Positions 60,800 through 64,000 of a DNA stretch of 64,000 nucleotides are shown in pieces; within the stretch, counting starts at the first letter, position 1, and each line of letters opens with the position of its first letter. The translations under genes were made by a program, and so were the position numbers. This DNA comes from Azohydromonas australica DSM 1124 (GTDB lineage: Bacteria > Pseudomonadota > Gammaproteobacteria > Burkholderiales > Burkholderiaceae_C). The notes under the pieces were generated by a model. That model was not told where the DNA came from. It saw only the letters and a program-made list of their open reading frames with translations, and did not search any database. The stretch is from positions 1 through 64,000 of the forward strand of contig NZ_AUMO01000031.1 of NCBI RefSeq assembly GCF_000430725.1. The letters are read 5' to 3'.

Positions 60800-63194
60800 A
60801 TCGGTCGTCGAGCAGGTGCAGCACGCCACGGTCTTCGGGGCCGCGGATCACGCGGCCCGCGGCTTGCACCACCTTCTGGAGCCCCGGATACAGGTACGCG
60901 TGCTCGAAGCCCGCACCGAAGCGCCGCTGCAGCAGCGCCCGGAACTGCTCGTTGACCGGGTTGACCTGCGGCAACCCCAGCGTGGCGATGAAGGCGCCGA
61001 TGAGCCGCTCGCCCGGCAGGTCGATGCCCTCGCCGAAGGCGCCGCCCAGCACCGCGAAGCCGATGCCGCGCCCGCCCGGCACGAAGCGCGCGATGAATGC
61101 GGCCTGTTCCTCCTCGCTCATGCCGCGTGACTGGCGCCAGGCCGGGATGTCCGGCCGCTCCGCCTCGAAGCGCTGCGCCACCTGCTGCAAGTAGCCGTAG
61201 CTGCTGAAGAAGGCCAGGTAGTGACCCGGCCGGTCGTCGTACTGCGCGGCCATGCGCCGCACGATCTGCTCCACCGAGGCCTCGCGGTGCTGCCAGCGCG
61301 TGGACAGCCGCCGCGCCACGTGCACGCGCAGCTGCTCCGCGGCGAAGGGCGCCGCCACTTCGAGCCGCGCCGTGTCCTCGGGCAGCCCCAGCAGCTGCAG
61401 GTGGTGGTGCGGCGGCTGCAGCGTGGCCGAGAACAGCGTGGCACTGTGCGCCGCCGCCAGCCGCGGCTGCAGGTGCGGCGCGGGCACCACGTTGCGCAGG
61501 CACAGCCGCTCGTGGCGGCCCTCGGTGTGCAGGTCCAGCAGGGCATGCGGCCCGAAATCCGCCGCCAGCCGGGCGAAGTGCAGGGCGTCGAAGGCGAAGT
61601 CCAGCAGCGCCGGGTCGGGCTTGCCGGGGTCGTCGGCCAAGTGCTCCAGCACTGCCGAGGCCGCCAGCTGCAGCGCTTCTACAAAGGGGGCCGGCATCTC
61701 CTCCAGCACGCGGTAAGGCGGCGCGGGTAGGCGCGGCGTCCGGGGCCGGGCGGCGGGCGCGGCGGCCAGGGCGGGCAATGCCGCGGCTTCGACCTCGCCG
61801 CCATCCCCGGCCAGCGCCAGCGCGGCCTGGGCCGGCGCCGCCTGCGGCAGCGGCGTGTCGCCGGCGCCGGTTTCAGTGTCGTCGGCTGCCGGCAGCCGCA
61901 CTGCCTCGCGCCAGCGGCGCTGCAGGCGCTGCAGCGCGCGCTTGAGTTCGCCGCTGGTGCCGCGCTGCAGGGTGCGCCAGGTGGCCGGGTCCAGCTCGGC
62001 GGAGTACATGCGCCGTGCGCGCTCGACCAGGTTGTGCGCCTCGTCCACCAGCAGCGCGGTCTTCCAGCCCTGGGCGGTGCTCAGCCCGTGCAGCAGCGCG
62101 GTGGTGTCGAACCAGTGGTTGTAGTCGCCGACGAACACGTCGGCCCAGGGCGCGAGTTCCAGGCCCAGGTAGTACGGGCACAGGCCGTGGCGGGCGGCCA
62201 GCGCGCGCAGCGGCTCGCGCTCCCACGACGGCAGCGCCGGCGCCTCCAGCCGCGCCGCGGGCAGCCGGTCGAAGAAGCCCGCTGCCAGCGGACAGGAGCC
62301 GCCGTGGCAGGCCTTGTCCGGGTGCTCGCAGCTCTTCTCGCGCGCCACCAGCTCCAGCACGCGCAGCGGGAACACCGGGGCGGATGCCGGCGGTGGCGAC
62401 GCTGCGCGCAGCGTCCTGAGCGCCTCCAGCGCCAGGGCACGGCCCGAGGTCTTGGCGGTGAGGAAGCACACGCGGTCGATGCCCTGCGCCGGCAGCGCCT
62501 TGAGCAGCGGGAACAGCGTGCCCACCGTCTTGCCGATGCCCGTGGGCGCCTGCGCCAGCAGGCAGCGGGCGTCGCGCGCGGCGCGGTACACGGCCTCGGC
62601 GAGCTGGCGCTGTCCGGGGCGGAAGCCGGCATGTGGGAAAGGTAGCGCCCGCAGGGCCGCGTCGCGCGCGGCGCGGTGGGTCGCTTCCTGCCGTGCCCAG
62701 TGCTCGAAGGCGGCGCAGGCCGAGCGCAGCTCGGCTTCCAGCGCCTCGGCGGTGCAGCGGCGGGTGAAGACGGTTTCCTGCCGGCTGCCCAGCTCCAGGT
62801 AGACCAGCGCCAGCTCCACGTCGGCGCAGCCCTGTTCGCGGCACAGCAGCGCGCCGTAGATCATGAGCTGCGCCCAGTGCAGCGCGCGCACGCCGGGCGG
62901 CTGGCGCTCCAGCCGGCCGCGGTAGGTCTTGACTTCCTCCAGCCGGTGCAGCGCGGGGTCGTAGCCGTCGGCACGGCCGCGCACGCGCAGATCGCCCACG
63001 TCGGCCTGCAGCGGCAGCTCGCGCCGGTAGCCCGGGCCGCGGCGCGAAGCTACCAGCGCGTGGCCCTCGATGCCCTCCTGCGCCGTGGGGCCGCCGCTCA
63101 GGCGCTGGTCCAGATCGCCGCGGCGCAGCCCGAACTCGCACAGCGCGCGCACGGCGACGGTGTAGAGCGGCTGATCGGCGGACTGTGCGGACAT
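60741..63194 (-). CDS. ATP-dependent helicase of the DinG/Rad3 type
   Basis: The 817-residue protein has a PD-(D/E)XK-like N-terminal region (RADGYDPALHRLEEVKTYRG, with the E-V-K core) at about residues 60-90. It then has a superfamily-2 helicase: Walker A AQAPTGIGKTVGTLFPLLKA, four clustered cysteines in CEHPDKACHGGSCPLA and CPYYLG for an Fe-S cluster, DEAH in LLVDEAHNLVERA, and C-terminal motifs GRGIGFAVLGGAFGEGIDLP and QAAGRVIRGPEDRGV. The nuclease-helicase combination suggests DNA repair. The start at 63194 is chosen over upstream frames because the nuclease-like region begins soon after. Confidence 0.88.
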   Translation of the reverse strand: MSAQSADQPLYTVAVRALCEFGLRRGDLDQRLSGGPTAQEGIEGHALVASRRGPGYRRELPLQADVGDLRVRGRADGYDPALHRLEEVKTYRGRLERQPPGVRALHWAQLMIYGALLCREQGCADVELALVYLELGSRQETVFTRRCTAEALEAELRSACAAFEHWARQEATHRAARDAALRALPFPHAGFRPGQRQLAEAVYRAARDARCLLAQAPTGIGKTVGTLFPLLKALPAQGIDRVCFLTAKTSGRALALEALRTLRAASPPPASAPVFPLRVLELVAREKSCEHPDKACHGGSCPLAAGFFDRLPAARLEAPALPSWEREPLRALAARHGLCPYYLGLELAPWADVFVGDYNHWFDTTALLHGLSTAQGWKTALLVDEAHNLVERARRMYSAELDPATWRTLQRGTSGELKRALQRLQRRWREAVRLPAADDTETGAGDTPLPQAAPAQAALALAGDGGEVEAAALPALAAAPAARPRTPRLPAPPYRVLEEMPAPFVEALQLAASAVLEHLADDPGKPDPALLDFAFDALHFARLAADFGPHALLDLHTEGRHERLCLRNVVPAPHLQPRLAAAHSATLFSATLQPPHHHLQLLGLPEDTARLEVAAPFAAEQLRVHVARRLSTRWQHREASVEQIVRRMAAQYDDRPGHYLAFFSSYGYLQQVAQRFEAERPDIPAWRQSRGMSEEEQAAFIARFVPGGRGIGFAVLGGAFGEGIDLPGERLIGAFIATLGLPQVNPVNEQFRALLQRRFGAGFEHAYLYPGLQKVVQAAGRVIRGPEDRGVLHLLDDRFSRPDVRALLPAWWSMDAG

Positions 63195-63363
63195 ACAGGC
63201 TGGATTGTCGCGCGGGGGTGGGAAGGCGCTGGCCCGTGGGGCCGGCCCGCTGGGGTGTCCGACCAATAAGCCCCCTGCCGTCCTCTGCAGAACCACGAAG
63301 CACAATCCCCCTCCGCGCCGAGCCCCGGGCTCCCCCTTCCGCCCACCGCTGCCGCCCCGCGCC

Positions 63364-64000
63364 ATGGACCTCCACCGCCCGCTCCTGCACGAACCCCAGG
63401 CCTCGCTTCGCCGCTACACCGGCGAGTACCCGGCGCACGCGCACGAGCATGCGCAGGTGCTGGTGGGGCTGCAGGGCTGCCTGCAGCTGGAGCTGGACGG
63501 GCATGCCGCCTTCGTCGACGCGGCCAGCGCGCTGATCGTCCCGGCCGGCGTCTCGCACGCCTTCCTGGCCGAGCTGCCGGCGCGCATGCTGGTGCTCGAC
63601 GCCCCGCCCGGCATCGGCGCGCTGCAGCGCATCCGCCGCTTCACGCCACCGCCGGCCTGGAAAGCCCAGCCGGCCGAGGCGCTGGACGCCCCCGCGCTGC
63701 TGGCCGCCCTGGGCGACACCCCCACGCTGCTGGCGCGCCGTCGCCTGGACCTGGCGGCGCTGGAAGCCGCGGTCGCCGCGGCCCCGGCCGCCGACTGGTC
63801 CACGCCGAGGCTGGCCGCCCTGTGCTGCCTGAGCCCGCAGCGCTTCCACGCCCGCTTCGCCGAGCTCACCGGCCAGCCGCCTGCGGCCTGGGTGCGCGCG
63901 CGCCGGCTGGACGCCGCCGAGCGGCTGCTGCGCGCCGGGCTGTCGCTGGAGGCCGCGGCACTGCAGGTAGGCTACGCGACGGCCAGCGCCCTGGCCTTCG
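63364..64000 (+). CDS. AraC-family regulator, N-terminal part
   Basis: The frame starts at 63364 and runs off the right edge after 212 residues. The N-terminal half is a cupin-like sensor (RYTGEYPAHAHEHAQVLVGL, LQLELDGHAAFVDAASALIV, PAGVSHAFLAEL). After it the AraC helix-turn-helix begins (PRLAALCCLSPQRFHARFAE, then ARRLDAAERLLRAGLSLEAA). The second HTH is cut at the window edge. It starts 170 bases after the divergent helicase start, so control of the helicase is possible. Confidence 0.85.
   Translation, partial: MDLHRPLLHEPQASLRRYTGEYPAHAHEHAQVLVGLQGCLQLELDGHAAFVDAASALIVPAGVSHAFLAELPARMLVLDAPPGIGALQRIRRFTPPPAWKAQPAEALDAPALLAALGDTPTLLARRRLDLAALEAAVAAAPAADWSTPRLAALCCLSPQRFHARFAELTGQPPAAWVRARRLDAAERLLRAGLSLEAAALQVGYATASALAF

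Overview
The window looks like part of a secondary replicon (chromid or megaplasmid) of a high-GC betaproteobacterium, most likely Burkholderiales and close to Comamonadaceae. The reasons are the very high GC, the many Bug-type (TctC) periplasmic receptors, a protocatechuate 4,5-cleavage cluster in the order known from Comamonas, a PEP-CTERM protein, and LysR/IclR/GntR regulators. No rRNA or tRNA gene and no CRISPR array was seen.

Layout. 1-3.7 kb: a metallo-beta-lactamase-fold protein divergent from an IclR regulator, then a Crp/Fnr regulator and hemN behind a candidate FNR box. 3.8-11.8 kb: a replicon maintenance block made of a large tyrosine recombinase, four copies of a 19-bp palindrome (candidate parS), parB and parA, an AT-rich segment with a perfect DnaA box, nine iterons in two phased arrays, and a Rep_3-type initiator gene. 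11.8-13.4 kb: an FGGY kinase and a small lipoprotein. 13.5-24.9 kb: a LysR regulator and an eleven-gene operon for protocatechuate meta-cleavage (ligJ, ligK, ligI, ligA, ligB, ligC) with three Bug receptors and two extra oxidoreductases.

24.9-40.4 kb is mixed: hutF, a DUF2189 membrane protein, two divergent paralogous TIM-barrel-like lipoproteins on a lower-GC segment that appears to have cut off an alkD gene, a CarH-like B12 photoreceptor regulator with palindromic operators facing a fasciclin protein, a PAS-REC protein without a kinase core, an L,D-transpeptidase/M23 pair, a second ligAB-like pair with its own LysR regulator, and a PEP-CTERM protein. 40.4-48.1 kb: an HpnE-like amine oxidase-fold protein, an acetoacetate-decarboxylase-like protein, a metallophosphoesterase, a nucleotidyltransferase, NAD-type isocitrate dehydrogenase and small proteins. 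48.1-54.0 kb: a polyamine-type ABC transporter operon ending in a GntR/FCD regulator and an Asp/Glu/hydantoin racemase. 54.2-56.1 kb: a cluster of gene fragments (LysR, Bug, UxaA, aldehyde dehydrogenase). 56.1-64 kb: an App1-type phosphatase, two Hsp20 proteins, a complete insertion sequence with a poly-T target duplication and a frameshifted transposase, a DinG/Rad3-type helicase with a nuclease-like N-terminus, and the start of an AraC regulator.

The strongest observations are the replication/partition region, whose iterons fall into a 21-bp-period array and a 55-56-bp-period array; the catabolic operon that carries three orphan Bug receptors but no visible membrane partners; the paired lipoprotein enzymes; and the CarH-like control unit. 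Function calls come from reading translated sequence and remembered family features. No database search was run.
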